From positions 1 through 64,000 of the forward strand of contig JARLHA010000070.1 of assembly GCA_031292485.1 (NCBI GenBank): a stretch of DNA of 64,000 nt, written 5' to 3'. The position numbers and the translations under genes were made by a program. Below, piece by piece: positions 52,780-62,198 of the stretch. The stretch is from Mucilaginibacter sp. (GTDB taxonomy: Bacteria; Bacteroidota; Bacteroidia; Sphingobacteriales; Sphingobacteriaceae). The notes under the pieces were generated by a model, which saw nothing but the letters and a program-made list of their open reading frames with translations, searched no databases and had not been told where the DNA came from. How positions within the stretch are numbered: the first letter of the stretch is position 1; each line of letters starts with the position of its first letter.

Positions 52780-52827
52780 TGTATGTTTCTACGCGAAATA
52801 ACAACCCCGGTTCATTCTTTTCTTTTT
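52735..52827 (+). promoter_or_regulatory. Putative his attenuator structure
   Basis: Within the leader ORF, ATCACCAC (52754-52761) and GTGGTGAT (52765-52772) form a perfect 8-bp hairpin with loop CAT. It is enclosed by CATCATCTG (52735-52743) and CAGATAATG (52773-52781) with one mismatch. Further down, GTTCATT (52810-52816) can pair with AATGAAC at the leader start (52716-52722), followed at once by a pyrimidine-rich tract CTTTTCTTTTT (52817-52827). The terminator arm is inferred; the central hairpin is clear. Confidence 0.6.
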
Positions 52828-52846
52828 AGTTTCTTAATTTTAATCA

Positions 52847-53698
52847 GTGAAAACACTTAAAATAGCCATCCAGAAATCTGGCCGGCTCAACGAAAAATCC
52901 GTTGAATTATTAAAAAATTGCGGCCTTAGCTTCGAAAACTATAAGAGCTCGCTTATCTCCCCTGTATCCAATTTCCCGCTCGAAATACTTTTTTTGCGCG
53001 ATGACGACATCCCTGAATATGTACAGGACGGCATTGCCGACCTGGGTATCGTAGGTGAAAACGTGATCCGGGAAACCGAAGTGGAAGTAAGTTATCTACA
53101 GCGCCTTGGCTTTGGAAAATGCAGTTTAAAAATTGCCGTCCCCAATAATAACAGCATCCAGCACCTCGACCAGCTTAACGGCAAAGCCATCGCTACCACC
53201 TACCCGGTTATCCTCGGCAAATTCCTGAAAGAAAAAAATATCCAGGCGGATATCCGTACCATTTCGGGGTCGGTAGAGATCTCGCCGGGCCTGGGCCTGA
53301 GCGATGCCATCTGCGATTTGGTGTCCACCGGCGGCACTTTAAAAAGCAACGGGCTTGTGCCTTTTGCCGATGTAATGTCATCCGAAGCGGTACTGATTGG
53401 CCGCAAAGGCAGCGAAGATGAAGAACTGGTAAAAGAATTGATCCAGCGGATCCAGTCGGTGTTAAGGGCTAAAGAGACTAAGTATGTTGTACTAAATGTT
53501 CATTCAGATAATTTATCAGCCATTATCAGCCTTTTACCGGGCGTTAAAAGCCCATCTGTTGTACCTTTGGCCGAAGAAAACTGGGTTGCGGTTCATACCG
53601 TTATCCCTGAACGTGACTTTTGGAACAAAATAAGCCAGCTGAAACAAGCCGGCGCCCAGGGCATAGTGGTAATGCCGATTGAGAAGATAATACTTTGA
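52847..53698 (+). CDS. hisG: ATP phosphoribosyltransferase (long form)
   Basis: HisG joins ATP to PRPP, the first and feedback-regulated step of histidine synthesis. It has 283 residues and a C-terminal ACT-like regulatory domain, so it does not need HisZ. It starts with GTG (KTLKIAIQKSGRLNEKSVEL). Motifs include DLGIVGENV, SGSVEISPGLGLSDAICDLV and VHSDNLSAIISLLPGVKSPS. First structural gene of the his operon. Confidence 0.96.
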   Translation: MKTLKIAIQKSGRLNEKSVELLKNCGLSFENYKSSLISPVSNFPLEILFLRDDDIPEYVQDGIADLGIVGENVIRETEVEVSYLQRLGFGKCSLKIAVPNNNSIQHLDQLNGKAIATTYPVILGKFLKEKNIQADIRTISGSVEISPGLGLSDAICDLVSTGGTLKSNGLVPFADVMSSEAVLIGRKGSEDEELVKELIQRIQSVLRAKETKYVVLNVHSDNLSAIISLLPGVKSPSVVPLAEENWVAVHTVIPERDFWNKISQLKQAGAQGIVVMPIEKIIL

Positions 53699-53703
53699 GG
53701 AAA

Positions 53704-53784
53704 AGTTGGCAGTTGGCAGCGGGCGGTTGGCAGTTTTTAACTCCAATTTCCTATGCGCACTGCAAACTCTAAACTGCAAACTGA
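53704..53784. repeat. Iterated GTTGGCAGTT repeat between hisG and hisD
   Basis: The left arm, 53704-53736, reads AGTTGGCAGTTGGCAGC and CGGTTGGCAGT. The right arm, 53759-53784, reads ACTGCAAACT and AAACTGCAAACT. The in-frame upstream Met of hisD lies in the right arm. Confidence 0.7.
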
Positions 53785-53785
53785 A

Positions 53786-55072
53786 ATGAAAACGTATAGA
53801 TACTGTGATTTAGGGAAAAACGAAGTTAAAAAACTCGTTCAGCGTAATGTTGACCCCGCGAATGAGATCCGTGGTATTGTGGAGGATGTTATAACAAAGG
53901 TAAAAGAACATGGCGACAGTGCCTTACTGGATTTTGCCTTAAAATTTGATAAAGTTGAACTGGACAAACTTTATCTCGATAAAGAAGAGTTGGAAACTAT
54001 AGCGTCGGCTGTAACCGCCGAACAAAAAGCAGCGCTGGAAATCGCCTACAATAACATCTATAAATTTCATGCAGCACAGGTAAAAGCAGAAGATAAGGTT
54101 GAAACCATGCCCGGCGTTACCTGCTGGCGCGAAATGCGGCCGATTGAAAAAGTTGGTTTGTATATCCCCGGCGGCTCCGCTGTTTTACCAAGCACATTTT
54201 TAATGCTGGGGATCCCGGCAAGAATCGCTGGTTGCCACGAGATCGTTGTTTGTTCGCCTCCGCAAAAAAACGGCAAAGTAAATGCGTTTATCGCTTATGT
54301 CTCTTTGTTATTAGGGATCGATAGAATTTATCTGGCAGGAGGCGCACAGGCTATTGCCGCCATGGCTTATGGGACGGAGACTATTGCTAAAGTGGATAAG
54401 ATCTTCGGCCCTGGGAATCAGTTTGTTACCAAAGCCAAAACCATTATACAATCCACTACCACCACAGCTATTGATATGCCGGCCGGCCCGTCGGAAGTTT
54501 TGGTAATTGCGGATGAAACCTGCAACCCAGCCTATGTTGCCGCCGACTTACTGGCACAAGCAGAACATGGGATCGACAGCCAGGCTATATTGGTTTGTAC
54601 GTCTGATAAAATTGCGGAAGAAGTTTTAGCTGAAGCAGATAAACAGGTGCCCGTTTTACCAAGAGCAGAGATCGTAAAACAAGCTTTGGAAAACTCGTAC
54701 ATCGTTATAACCAACACTTTGGATGAAGCCATGCAATTCAGCAATGCCTATGCGCCGGAACATTTAATATTAGCCACAGCAAACTGGCAACTGATAACCG
54801 CAAATATCATTAATGCCGGATCAGTTTTCCTTGGCAATTTAACACCCGAAAGTGCAGGCGATTATGCCTCAGGAACCAACCATACTTTACCAACCAGCGC
54901 CTATTCAAGGGCATATTCCGGGGTATCTGTGGATTCGTTTGTAAAAAAGATCACCTTTCAGCATATCACGCCCGATGGCATAAAAAACATCGGGCCGAGC
55001 GTAGAAATTTTAGCAGAGTTAGAAGGCTTGCATGCGCATAAGAATGCGGTGAGTGTGAGAATGAAAGAGTAA
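53786..55072 (+). CDS. hisD: Histidinol dehydrogenase
   Basis: HisD oxidises L-histidinol to histidine in two NAD-linked steps. It has about 428 residues. Conserved segments are IPGGSAVLPSTFLMLGIPAR, KIFGPGNQFVTKAKTIIQST, DMPAGPSEVLVIADE, AEHGIDSQAILV (zinc ligands) and YASGTNHTLPTS. ATG 53786 (MKTYRYCDLGK) is chosen over 53753, because the extra eleven codons are read from the repeat arm. Confidence 0.95.
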   Translation: MKTYRYCDLGKNEVKKLVQRNVDPANEIRGIVEDVITKVKEHGDSALLDFALKFDKVELDKLYLDKEELETIASAVTAEQKAALEIAYNNIYKFHAAQVKAEDKVETMPGVTCWREMRPIEKVGLYIPGGSAVLPSTFLMLGIPARIAGCHEIVVCSPPQKNGKVNAFIAYVSLLLGIDRIYLAGGAQAIAAMAYGTETIAKVDKIFGPGNQFVTKAKTIIQSTTTTAIDMPAGPSEVLVIADETCNPAYVAADLLAQAEHGIDSQAILVCTSDKIAEEVLAEADKQVPVLPRAEIVKQALENSYIVITNTLDEAMQFSNAYAPEHLILATANWQLITANIINAGSVFLGNLTPESAGDYASGTNHTLPTSAYSRAYSGVSVDSFVKKITFQHITPDGIKNIGPSVEILAELEGLHAHKNAVSVRMKE

Positions 55073-55082
55073 AATAGAGTTT

Positions 55083-55173
55083 GTCATTGCGATCCGCCCA
55101 TTGGCGGAGGCAATCGCGAACGGACAAGTAGCCTACATAAAAAGTTCGCGATTGCTTCGTGCCTCGCAATGAC
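55083..55173. repeat. GTCATTGCGA dispersed hairpin repeat, copy 1
   Basis: It starts GTCATTGCGATCC and ends GCTTCGTGCCTCGCAATGAC, with GGCAATCGCGAAC near GTTCGCGATTGC as the inner arms. It lies between hisD and hisC. Related copies are at 58818-58900 and 59690-59772. Confidence 0.85.
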
Positions 55174-55196
55174 AAGGCATATAAAGAATTTAGAAA

Positions 55197-56243
55197 ATGT
55201 TCAATATCAATAATATATTAAGAGAAAATATAAAACGACTTGTCCCCTATTCATCCGCCCGGGACGAATACCAGGGTGAAGCCAGCGTATTTTTAGATGC
55301 CAATGAAAATGCCTTTGGCTCACCGTTGGAACAATCCTATAACCGTTACCCTGATCCCCTGCAGATTGAGGTAAAAAAACGTTTGAGCGGCATCAAGGGC
55401 GTACCTATCCGCAATATATTTTTAGGCAACGGCAGCGATGAGGCCATCGATATCCTCTACCGCAGCTTTTGCAATCCCGGTGTGGATAATGTGATCCTTG
55501 TGCCCCCTACTTATGGCATGTACCAGGTGTCGGCTAATATCAACGATGTCGCGATCCGCAATGTACCTTTGACCGCTGATTTCCAGCTAAACCTGGAAGG
55601 CATTGCCGAAGCAATTGACAAACATACTAAAATGATCTTTGTCTGCTCGCCCAATAACCCCACCGGCAATTCCATCAACCGCGCAGATGTGGAAACACTG
55701 CTGGCAAATTTCGAAGGATTGGTGGTAGTGGACGAAGCTTATATCAATTTCAGCAGACAACGCTCGTTCATCCAGGAATTAACCGAATATGGCAACCTGG
55801 TGGTTTTGCAAACGCTTTCAAAAGCCTGGGGGCTGGCGGGCTTACGCGTTGGGATGGCCTTCGCCAGCGAAGAGATTATCGAAGTTATGAATAAAGTAAA
55901 ACCGCCTTATAATATCAACGAAGCCTCGCAGCAACTGGCATTGCAGGCATTGGCGAATATTGAACAGGTAAATGCCTGGATAAAAGAGACTTTGATACAG
56001 CGCGATAAACTGGTTTTAGGCTTAAAGAATTTTGAATTTGTGGAGGATATTTACCCGTCTGACGCTAACTTTATCCTGGTAAAAACAGCCGACCCGAAAG
56101 GCATTTATAACTACCTTGTTCAACAGGGCATCATTGTGCGTGACCGTTCAAAAGTGGAATTGTGTGCCGGGTGTTTGCGCGTAACGATTGGCACGCCGGC
56201 AGAAAACGAAATATTGTTAAATACTTTACAAGATTATAAATGA
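55197..56243 (+). CDS. hisC: Histidinol-phosphate aminotransferase
   Basis: HisC moves an amino group from glutamate to imidazole-acetol phosphate. It has 348 residues of PLP fold type I. Motifs are [46 protein letters not shown] and the PLP lysine in [15 protein letters not shown]. It overlaps the next gene by 4 bases (ATGA). Confidence 0.95.
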   Translation: MFNINNILRENIKRLVPYSSARDEYQGEASVFLDANENAFGSPLEQSYNRYPDPLQIEVKKRLSGIKGVPIRNIFLGNGSDEAIDILYRSFCNPGVDNVILVPPTYGMYQVSANINDVAIRNVPLTADFQLNLEGIAEAIDKHTKMIFVCSPNNPTGNSINRADVETLLANFEGLVVVDEAYINFSRQRSFIQELTEYGNLVVLQTLSKAWGLAGLRVGMAFASEEIIEVMNKVKPPYNINEASQQLALQALANIEQVNAWIKETLIQRDKLVLGLKNFEFVEDIYPSDANFILVKTADPKGIYNYLVQQGIIVRDRSKVELCAGCLRVTIGTPAENEILLNTLQDYK

Positions 56244-57391
56244 GCAAGCTGCAAAAAATATTGTTTGTTGACCGCGATGGCACCATGATCAACGAAACGC
56301 CTGATGAACAGATCGATTCGTTTGCCAAGCTGGTGTTTTATCCGGGTGCGCTGCAATACCTGCCAAAAATCGCCAAAGAACTGGACTATGAACTGGTAAT
56401 GGTAACCAACCAGGATGGTTTAGGCACAGCCAGCTACCCCGAAGATACTTTTTGGCCGGTACATAACTTTATTGTACAGACGTTTAAAAACGAAGGCGCT
56501 GTTTTCTCAAACTTCTGTATTGACAGAACTTTCTCCGCGGAGAATGCGCCTACCCGCAAACCTGCGACCGGCTTGCTCACCCCATATTTTGACACCGAAA
56601 AATATGACTTAAAAGGCTCATATACGATCGGTGACAGAAAAAATGATGTGCTTTTAGGTTATAACTTAGGTGCTAAAGCGATATGGCTGAACAATAATTC
56701 GAACCTGGGCGGGCATGAATTCAGCGGGCCTGAAGAAGCGCACAAAGTTAAAAGCACTGTTGCACTGGAAACGACTGATTGGGAAAAGATATATGAGTTT
56801 TTAAAACTGGGTGAACGGGTAGTTGAACACCGCCGCCAAACGAAAGAAACCGATATTTATATCAAAATAAACCTTGATGGTACCGGAGAAGCCAAAGTAT
56901 CCACAGGTCTTCATTTTTTCGATCATATGCTTGACCAGATTGCCCGCCACGGCAGTATCGACCTCGAAATAATTGCCAACGGCGACCTGCACATCGACGA
57001 GCACCATACCATTGAAGATACCGGCATTGCTTTGGGTGAGGTGTTTGCCACCGCCCTTGGCAACAAGAAGGGCATTGAACGCTATGGCTTTTGCCTGCCG
57101 ATGGACGATTGCCTGGCCCAGGTAGCCATTGATTTTGGCGGCCGGAACTGGATTGTTTGGGACGCAGCATTTAAAAGAGAGAAAATAGGCGAAATGCCGA
57201 CAGAAATGTTCTTTCACTTTTTTAAATCATTTTCTGACGCGGCCAAATGCAACTTAAACATCAAAGCCGAAGGCGAAAACGAACATCATAAAATCGAAGC
57301 TATCTTTAAAGCCTTCGCCAAAGCCATCAAAATGGCGGTAAAGAGGGATGTGAATAAAATGGTGTTACCGAGTACGAAGGGATTATTATAG
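56240..57391 (+). CDS. hisB: Bifunctional histidinol-phosphatase/imidazoleglycerol-phosphate dehydratase
   Basis: This 383-residue fusion has an N-terminal HAD phosphatase ([13 protein letters not shown], residues 10-160) for histidinol phosphate and a C-terminal dehydratase domain with [14 protein letters not shown] and [17 protein letters not shown]. This is the arrangement known from enterobacteria and many Bacteroidota. It starts within hisC (4-base overlap). Confidence 0.95.
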   Translation: MSKLQKILFVDRDGTMINETPDEQIDSFAKLVFYPGALQYLPKIAKELDYELVMVTNQDGLGTASYPEDTFWPVHNFIVQTFKNEGAVFSNFCIDRTFSAENAPTRKPATGLLTPYFDTEKYDLKGSYTIGDRKNDVLLGYNLGAKAIWLNNNSNLGGHEFSGPEEAHKVKSTVALETTDWEKIYEFLKLGERVVEHRRQTKETDIYIKINLDGTGEAKVSTGLHFFDHMLDQIARHGSIDLEIIANGDLHIDEHHTIEDTGIALGEVFATALGNKKGIERYGFCLPMDDCLAQVAIDFGGRNWIVWDAAFKREKIGEMPTEMFFHFFKSFSDAAKCNLNIKAEGENEHHKIEAIFKAFAKAIKMAVKRDVNKMVLPSTKGLL

Positions 57392-57470
57392 TTGGCAGTT
57401 TTTAGTAGGCAGTTTGCAGATTTTAATGCAAATGACCTGCTGCAAACTGCAAACCAAAAACTGCAAACTT
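57390..57470. repeat. Iterated AGTTGGCAGT repeat between hisB and hisH
   Basis: The left arm reads AGTTGGCAGTTTTTAGTAGG and CAGTTTGCAGA (57390-57420). The right arm, 57437-57470, reads CTGCTGCAAACTGCAAACC and AACTGCAAACTT. It belongs to the same word family as 53704-53784. It ends right at the hisH ATG. Confidence 0.75.
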
Positions 57471-58061
57471 ATGATTGGCATAATCACATACGGCGCCGGC
57501 AATATCTTCTCCCTCACCGCAGCCCTCGGGCGGCTGGGCATCCCGTACGGAATGATCAATAAGGAAGAAGACTTTGAGCTATACGACCGCTATATCATCC
57601 CGGGTGTAGGTCATGCCGGTACGGCTATGGCTAAGCTGGAGCACACGGGCCTGGTGCCTAAAATAAAAGCCCTTAAAAAACCAACTTTGGGTATTTGTGT
57701 CGGGATGCAATTGCTAACGGCGCATTCTGAAGAAGGCGATGCTAAGATGCTGGATATCTTCCCGGTAAGAACTTTAAAGTTCGATGGAAATACGGAGTTT
57801 AAAGTACCGCATACCGGCTGGAACCAGGTATTTCCGGAAATGGAAAACCCCTTATTTGAAAATATTCCGGCTGGTTCACACTTTTACTTCGTACATTCAT
57901 ACTTTATTGAGTATAATAAGGCATATACTTTAGCATCAACAACATATATAAACCAGTTTTCGGCATCAATTTGGCGGGATAATTTCTACGGTGTTCAGTT
58001 TCACCCCGAAAAATCAGGAACTTATGGAGAAACGCTATTAATGAATTTTTCAAAATTATAA
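57471..58061 (+). CDS. hisH: Imidazole glycerol phosphate synthase, glutamine amidotransferase subunit
   Basis: HisH releases ammonia from glutamine for HisF. It has 196 residues. The class-I amidotransferase triad is seen in GICVGMQLL (Cys) and YGVQFHPEKSG (His, Glu), and the start is IGIITYGAGNIFSLTAALG. ATG 57471 is used since the preceding codons from 57414 lie in the repeat. Four bases separate it from hisA. Confidence 0.95.
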   Translation: MIGIITYGAGNIFSLTAALGRLGIPYGMINKEEDFELYDRYIIPGVGHAGTAMAKLEHTGLVPKIKALKKPTLGICVGMQLLTAHSEEGDAKMLDIFPVRTLKFDGNTEFKVPHTGWNQVFPEMENPLFENIPAGSHFYFVHSYFIEYNKAYTLASTTYINQFSASIWRDNFYGVQFHPEKSGTYGETLLMNFSKL

Positions 58062-58065
58062 AGAC

Positions 58066-58815
58066 ATGTATATTATTCCGGCTATAGATATATTGGATAA
58101 AAAGGTCGTCCGCCTGCGTGAGGGCGACTATAAACAGGTTACTGCATACGAAGTTTCCCTTGAGGAAATGATTGAGAAGTACCAGTCCTACGGCACCAAC
58201 ATGATTCATATCATCGATCTGAATGGCGCCAAAAATGATTTCAGCAACCAGCAATACCTTTTTGATGTGATCAAAAAAACAGACATGAAGGTACAATACG
58301 GGGGCGGTATCCGCAGTATCGATAAGGTTAAGGAGCTGATAGATGCAGGTGTTTACCGGATAATTGTCGGCACCCAGGCCCTTACCAACCCATCATTTCT
58401 GCCGGAACTCAGCAAAGAAATTTGCGGTCGCGATAAATGTTCAGATCAGGTAGTAATTGCCATAGATGTTTTGGACGAAGTGATTAAATATTCCGGCTGG
58501 ATGGAAAGCTCTCCCATTAAACTAATGGATTATGTTGATAAATGCCTTGCGCTTGGCTTCTTCCGTTTTTTATGTACCGATATTGGCAAAGATGGCAAAT
58601 TGGGTGGTGCTGGTATTAATCTTTATGAAAAATTGCTTGACCATTCACCATTCATTAAATTGATCGCCTCGGGTGGTGTAAGTTCTATGGATGATATTGA
58701 AAAGTTGAATCGTTTAAAAGTTGAATCTGTTGTGGTGGGTAAAGCGATTTATGAAGGGCATATTACCATTGAAGAAATAAAAAACTGGAATTTGGAGTCT
58801 TTGATCTCGATATAA
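58066..58815 (+). CDS. hisA: 1-(5-phosphoribosyl)-5-[(5-phosphoribosylamino)methylideneamino]imidazole-4-carboxamide isomerase
   Basis: HisA opens the ribose ring of ProFAR. It is a 249-residue TIM barrel. Key sites are [19 protein letters not shown] (Asp), [20 protein letters not shown] and [12 protein letters not shown]. In this his operon it precedes hisF, as usual. Confidence 0.94.
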   Translation: MYIIPAIDILDKKVVRLREGDYKQVTAYEVSLEEMIEKYQSYGTNMIHIIDLNGAKNDFSNQQYLFDVIKKTDMKVQYGGGIRSIDKVKELIDAGVYRIIVGTQALTNPSFLPELSKEICGRDKCSDQVVIAIDVLDEVIKYSGWMESSPIKLMDYVDKCLALGFFRFLCTDIGKDGKLGGAGINLYEKLLDHSPFIKLIASGGVSSMDDIEKLNRLKVESVVVGKAIYEGHITIEEIKNWNLESLISI

Positions 58816-58817
58816 TT

Positions 58818-58900
58818 GTCATTGCGAGCGAAGCGCGGCAATCGCGAATTACCCCTTTCCGCAATGCAATGTTCGCGATTGCTTCGTGCCTCGCAATGAC
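58818..58900. repeat. GTCATTGCGA dispersed hairpin repeat, copy 2
   Basis: It starts GTCATTGCGAGCGAAGCGCG and ends with GTTCGCGATTGC then TTCGTGCCTCGCAATGAC, the same right arm as copy 1. It lies between hisA and hisF. Confidence 0.85.
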
Positions 58901-58915
58901 AAATTTTGTACCCTA

Positions 58916-59674
58916 ATGTTAAGTAAACGAATTATCCCTTGTTTAGATGTTAAAGACGGCCGTACGGTTAAGGGCGTCAACTTCGTTGACCTGCGTGACG
59001 CTGGCGACCCTGTTGAGCTTGCCTGGAACTACTCGCGCCAGGGTGCAGACGAACTTGTATTTTTGGATATAACCGCAACAGTTGAACGCCGAAAAACCAT
59101 GGTCGACCTTGTGAAATCAGTTGCCCGGCAGATCAACATCCCGTTTACCATCGGAGGCGGCATTAACGAAATTGCAGATGCAGATGCTTTATTAAATGCT
59201 GGGGCCGATAAAATATCAATTAATTCAGCAGCTGTTCGCAACCCGGCTTTGATCGACGAACTGGCAAAGGCATTCGGTGTTCAGTTTGTGGTGATCGCTG
59301 TAGATACACGATCAATGAACGGCAAAAATATTGTGCACCTTAACGGAGGCCGTGTCCCCACCGAAAAAGAAACCATGGATTGGATCCTCGAGGCTGAAAC
59401 CCGTGGAGCAGGTGAGATATTACTCACCTCGATGGACCATGATGGCACCAAAGCCGGTTTTGACAATGTATTTTTAAAGCAGGTGAACGATGCCGTTAAT
59501 ATCCCCGTGATCGCCTCGGGAGGCGCCGGCAACGTACAACATTTTATAGATGTTTTCGAACAAAGCAATGTAGACGCGGCATTGGCGGCCTCAGTATTTC
59601 ATTACGGTGAGATATTGATACCGGATTTGAAAAAGATTTTGAAACAGCATAAGATTGAAGTGAGAGAAGTGTAA
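58916..59674 (+). CDS. hisF: Imidazole glycerol phosphate synthase, cyclase subunit
   Basis: HisF is the synthase barrel that uses ammonia from HisH. It has 252 residues: [20 protein letters not shown] (catalytic Asp near residue 11), [38 protein letters not shown] and [14 protein letters not shown] 58916 (MLSKRI) is correct; the upstream GTG in the same frame is part of the repeat arm. Confidence 0.95.
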   Translation: MLSKRIIPCLDVKDGRTVKGVNFVDLRDAGDPVELAWNYSRQGADELVFLDITATVERRKTMVDLVKSVARQINIPFTIGGGINEIADADALLNAGADKISINSAAVRNPALIDELAKAFGVQFVVIAVDTRSMNGKNIVHLNGGRVPTEKETMDWILEAETRGAGEILLTSMDHDGTKAGFDNVFLKQVNDAVNIPVIASGGAGNVQHFIDVFEQSNVDAALAASVFHYGEILIPDLKKILKQHKIEVREV

Positions 59675-59689
59675 AATTAATAAAATTTA

Positions 59690-59772
59690 TTATTGCGAGG
59701 CACGAAGCAACCGCGAACTATAACATTGCGGTAAATATTAGTTCGCGATTGCCGCGCTGCGCTCGCAATGAC
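59690..59772. repeat. GTCATTGCGA dispersed hairpin repeat, copy 3 (inverted)
   Basis: This copy is reversed relative to copies 1 and 2. The left arm ATTGCGAGGCACGAAGCAAC and CGCGAAC matches the complement of their right arm. It ends GCTCGCAATGAC at 59772. It lies between hisF and hisIE. Confidence 0.85.
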
Positions 59773-59788
59773 ATAATGTAATTATATA

Positions 59789-60376
59789 ATGAACATCGAT
59801 TTTAACAAAACAGACGGATTAGTGCCTGTTATTATACAGGACTGGCAAACATTGGAAGTGCTGATGCTGGGTTATATGAACCAGGAAGCATTTGATAAAA
59901 CTGTTAATGAAAATATTGTAACCTTTTATTCGCGGTCGAAAAACCGGTTGTGGACAAAAGGCGAAACCAGCGGCAATTTTTTGCATGTAAAGAATATCCA
60001 TTTGGATTGTGATAATGATACGTTATTAATTAAGGTAGATCCTGTCGGGTCAACCTGCCATACCGGCTCACGCAGTTGTTTTAAAACAGATTACAACCAG
60101 AATTTTATTTTCCAGTTGGAAAACATTGTCGCAGACAGATACACAAATCCAAAAGAAGGTTCGTATGTAAATAAGCTACAGGCGAAAGGCTTAAATAAAA
60201 TAGCACAAAAGGTTGGCGAAGAAGGGGTTGAGACCGTAATTGCCGCATTGGCAGAAACTGAAAAGGATTTAATTAACGAAGCATCCGACCTTGTTTTCCA
60301 CCTTATCGTTTTACTGCGCGAAAAAGGGCTTAACCTTGAACGTATCGCATTGAATTTGGAAGAAAGACATCGTTAG
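59789..60376 (+). CDS. hisIE: Bifunctional phosphoribosyl-AMP cyclohydrolase/phosphoribosyl-ATP pyrophosphohydrolase
   Basis: This 195-residue fusion carries two early steps of histidine synthesis. The N-terminal PRA-cyclohydrolase shows [28 protein letters not shown] and the metal-binding [13 protein letters not shown]. The C-terminal pyrophosphohydrolase shows [12 protein letters not shown] and [13 protein letters not shown]. It is the last gene of the his operon, ending in a word-iterated hairpin. Confidence 0.95.
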   Translation: MNIDFNKTDGLVPVIIQDWQTLEVLMLGYMNQEAFDKTVNENIVTFYSRSKNRLWTKGETSGNFLHVKNIHLDCDNDTLLIKVDPVGSTCHTGSRSCFKTDYNQNFIFQLENIVADRYTNPKEGSYVNKLQAKGLNKIAQKVGEEGVETVIAALAETEKDLINEASDLVFHLIVLLREKGLNLERIALNLEERHR

Positions 60377-60473
60377 TTCATGGTTCATAGTTGATGGTTC
60401 ATGGCTTTTTGGTATGAACTACAAACCATCAACCATGAACTGCTATGAACTATGAACCATCAACCATGAACTA
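60375..60473. repeat. Iterated AACCATGAACTATGAACC hairpin after hisIE
   Basis: The left arm (60375-60404) reads AGTTCATGGTTCATAGTTGA and TGGTTCATGG. The right arm (60413-60473) repeats AACCATCAACCATGAACT and TATGAACCATCAACCATGAA. It could terminate the his operon. Confidence 0.8.
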
Positions 60474-60477
60474 ACCA

Positions 60478-61389
60478 ATGATCTCAGTACAAAAAACGGC
60501 AGAACTAACCGGGCATGGCAACCCGATATTTGCCCTTGAGCTTTCCCAAAAGCAGGGAATATTATTCAGCGGGGGGAATGATAAAGGTGTTGTTGAATGG
60601 AGCCTGAAGAACAACGCTTTCATCAAAGTGATATTTCCGGTAAACGCGTCCATTTATGCCATACATTGCCCGGTTGGTTTTCCTTTATTATTTGCCGGGC
60701 TACGAAATGGCGATGTGCTGGTTTTTGATTTTTTAAAACAGCAGGTCATCAAAACACTCAAATACCACCAAAAACCGGTGTTTGATATCAAGTCAGTTGC
60801 AGGAAAACAGGAATTACTGCTTGCTTCGGAAGATGGAACGGTATCGGTTTGGAGCCTGTTAACACTGGAGTTACTGCACGTAATTACCATTTCTAATGAC
60901 ACAGTAAGAAGTATCAGTATTTCACCGGATGAAAAAACGGTAGCGTTTGGCTGCCGGAATAACCATGTTTATCTTTACGATCTTTCAGACTATACTGTAA
61001 TTAAAGGGCTTTCGGGCCATACCATGCCAGTGTTTTCCATTCAATTTTTCCCCGGTGGAAATTTCCTTGTATCAGGCAGCCGCGATGCACAGTTAAAAAT
61101 ATGGGATGCCCGTTCGTATAAGCTGGTTACTAATATCCCGGCCCATTTATTTGCGGTAAATGCCATCGCTTTCCACCCGAAGCTGCCCTACTTTGCTACC
61201 GCAAGCATGGATAAAAGCATTAAAATATGGAGTGCTGATGATTTTAAATTGCACAAAACCATCAGCAGAGAAAAAGGCTTTGAAAGCCATCAATTATCCA
61301 TCAATAAGATCGTGTGGAACGGCGATCAGCTTATTTCGGCCGGAGACGATAAAAAAATAATGATTTGGGATATCGGGTGGAATAATTAA
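60478..61389 (+). CDS. WD40-repeat protein
   Basis: This 303-residue protein consists of about seven WD40 blades (for example ISISPDEKTVAFGCRNNHVY, GGNFLVSGSRDAQLKIWDAR, YFATASMDKSIKIWSADDF, ISAGDDKKIMIWDI). There is no signal peptide, so it is cytoplasmic and probably a scaffold. The partner is unknown. It is convergent with the NlpC gene, overlapping by 4 bases. Confidence 0.88.
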   Translation: MISVQKTAELTGHGNPIFALELSQKQGILFSGGNDKGVVEWSLKNNAFIKVIFPVNASIYAIHCPVGFPLLFAGLRNGDVLVFDFLKQQVIKTLKYHQKPVFDIKSVAGKQELLLASEDGTVSVWSLLTLELLHVITISNDTVRSISISPDEKTVAFGCRNNHVYLYDLSDYTVIKGLSGHTMPVFSIQFFPGGNFLVSGSRDAQLKIWDARSYKLVTNIPAHLFAVNAIAFHPKLPYFATASMDKSIKIWSADDFKLHKTISREKGFESHQLSINKIVWNGDQLISAGDDKKIMIWDIGWNN

Positions 61390-62147
61390 AACATCCTTTT
61401 AATGGCACAGAGCTTATGGGTATAGCGCTTTAACTCCTCGGAATAAATGCCCTTTGCATCAATCGTATCAATTTTTACTTTACCGGAAGCATGTATAATT
61501 TTCTCGTTATTCAGCATAATGCCAACGTGAACAACTTTTCCTTCGGTGTTATCAAAAAAAGCCAGGTCGCCTAAACGGGTATCATTCAGCGAGGTCACCG
61601 TATAACCATGTTCGGCCTGCATACTGGCATCGCGCAACAAATTAACACCTTGTAATTTAAAAACGGCTTGTGTAAAACCGGAGCAATCAATGCCAAAATG
61701 GGTACGGCCTCCCCATAAATAAGGTGCGTTTAAAAATGATGTGGCTGTAACCAGCAGGTTCTCTGTTTCGCCTATCTCGCCAATTATTTCAAATTGTTCG
61801 TTTCCGAGGCGACAAGTGGTGCCTTCCAGAAAAGCAAGGGAACTGGCGGCTGGTAAATAAAGTATGCTGTTATTGGCTATTTTCCAGGCCTGGGTAACTG
61901 GTCTGTAAGTAAGCGGTGGCGGGGCCTGTTTAAATCTTTTATAAGCCAGATGGCCAAGCATCATAAATTGCAGCCTGCCTATCCAGCCCGTATAATTATC
62001 AAATGACGTAATGATCTGAACCCAGTTATCCTTCCATTCCTTTATCTCAAAGATCTCACCAAACAAAACCTGCGATACCTGTTCGCTGCGCTCATTCGGC
62101 TCGGCCCGTAAGGGGATAATAGAAAGATTACAAATTCCGTATTCCAT
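61386..62147 (-). CDS. NlpC/P60 (C40) peptidoglycan hydrolase with SH3-like N-terminus
   Basis: This 253-residue protein has an N-terminal SH3-like region (PLRAEPNERSEQVSQVLFGE, WVQIITSFDNYTGWIGR) and a C-terminal NlpC/P60 domain with HFGIDCSGFTQAVFKLQG (catalytic Cys) and VVHVGIMLNNEKIIHASGK (catalytic His). It cleaves peptide bonds in cell-wall stem peptides, usually D-Glu/L-diamino acid. No signal peptide is evident; it may be intracellular in recycling, or the start is further upstream. Confidence 0.88.
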   Translation of the reverse strand: MEYGICNLSIIPLRAEPNERSEQVSQVLFGEIFEIKEWKDNWVQIITSFDNYTGWIGRLQFMMLGHLAYKRFKQAPPPLTYRPVTQAWKIANNSILYLPAASSLAFLEGTTCRLGNEQFEIIGEIGETENLLVTATSFLNAPYLWGGRTHFGIDCSGFTQAVFKLQGVNLLRDASMQAEHGYTVTSLNDTRLGDLAFFDNTEGKVVHVGIMLNNEKIIHASGKVKIDTIDAKGIYSEELKRYTHKLCAIKRMF

Positions 62148-62198
62148 AGAAAAACTCGGCCTGTTTACGAAAGCTTAATTTTAAAGTTGCAAAAAACA

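Noticed and set aside
58886-58915. GTG start upstream of hisF
   Set aside because: It is inside the GTCATTGCGA repeat and adds residues not found in HisF.
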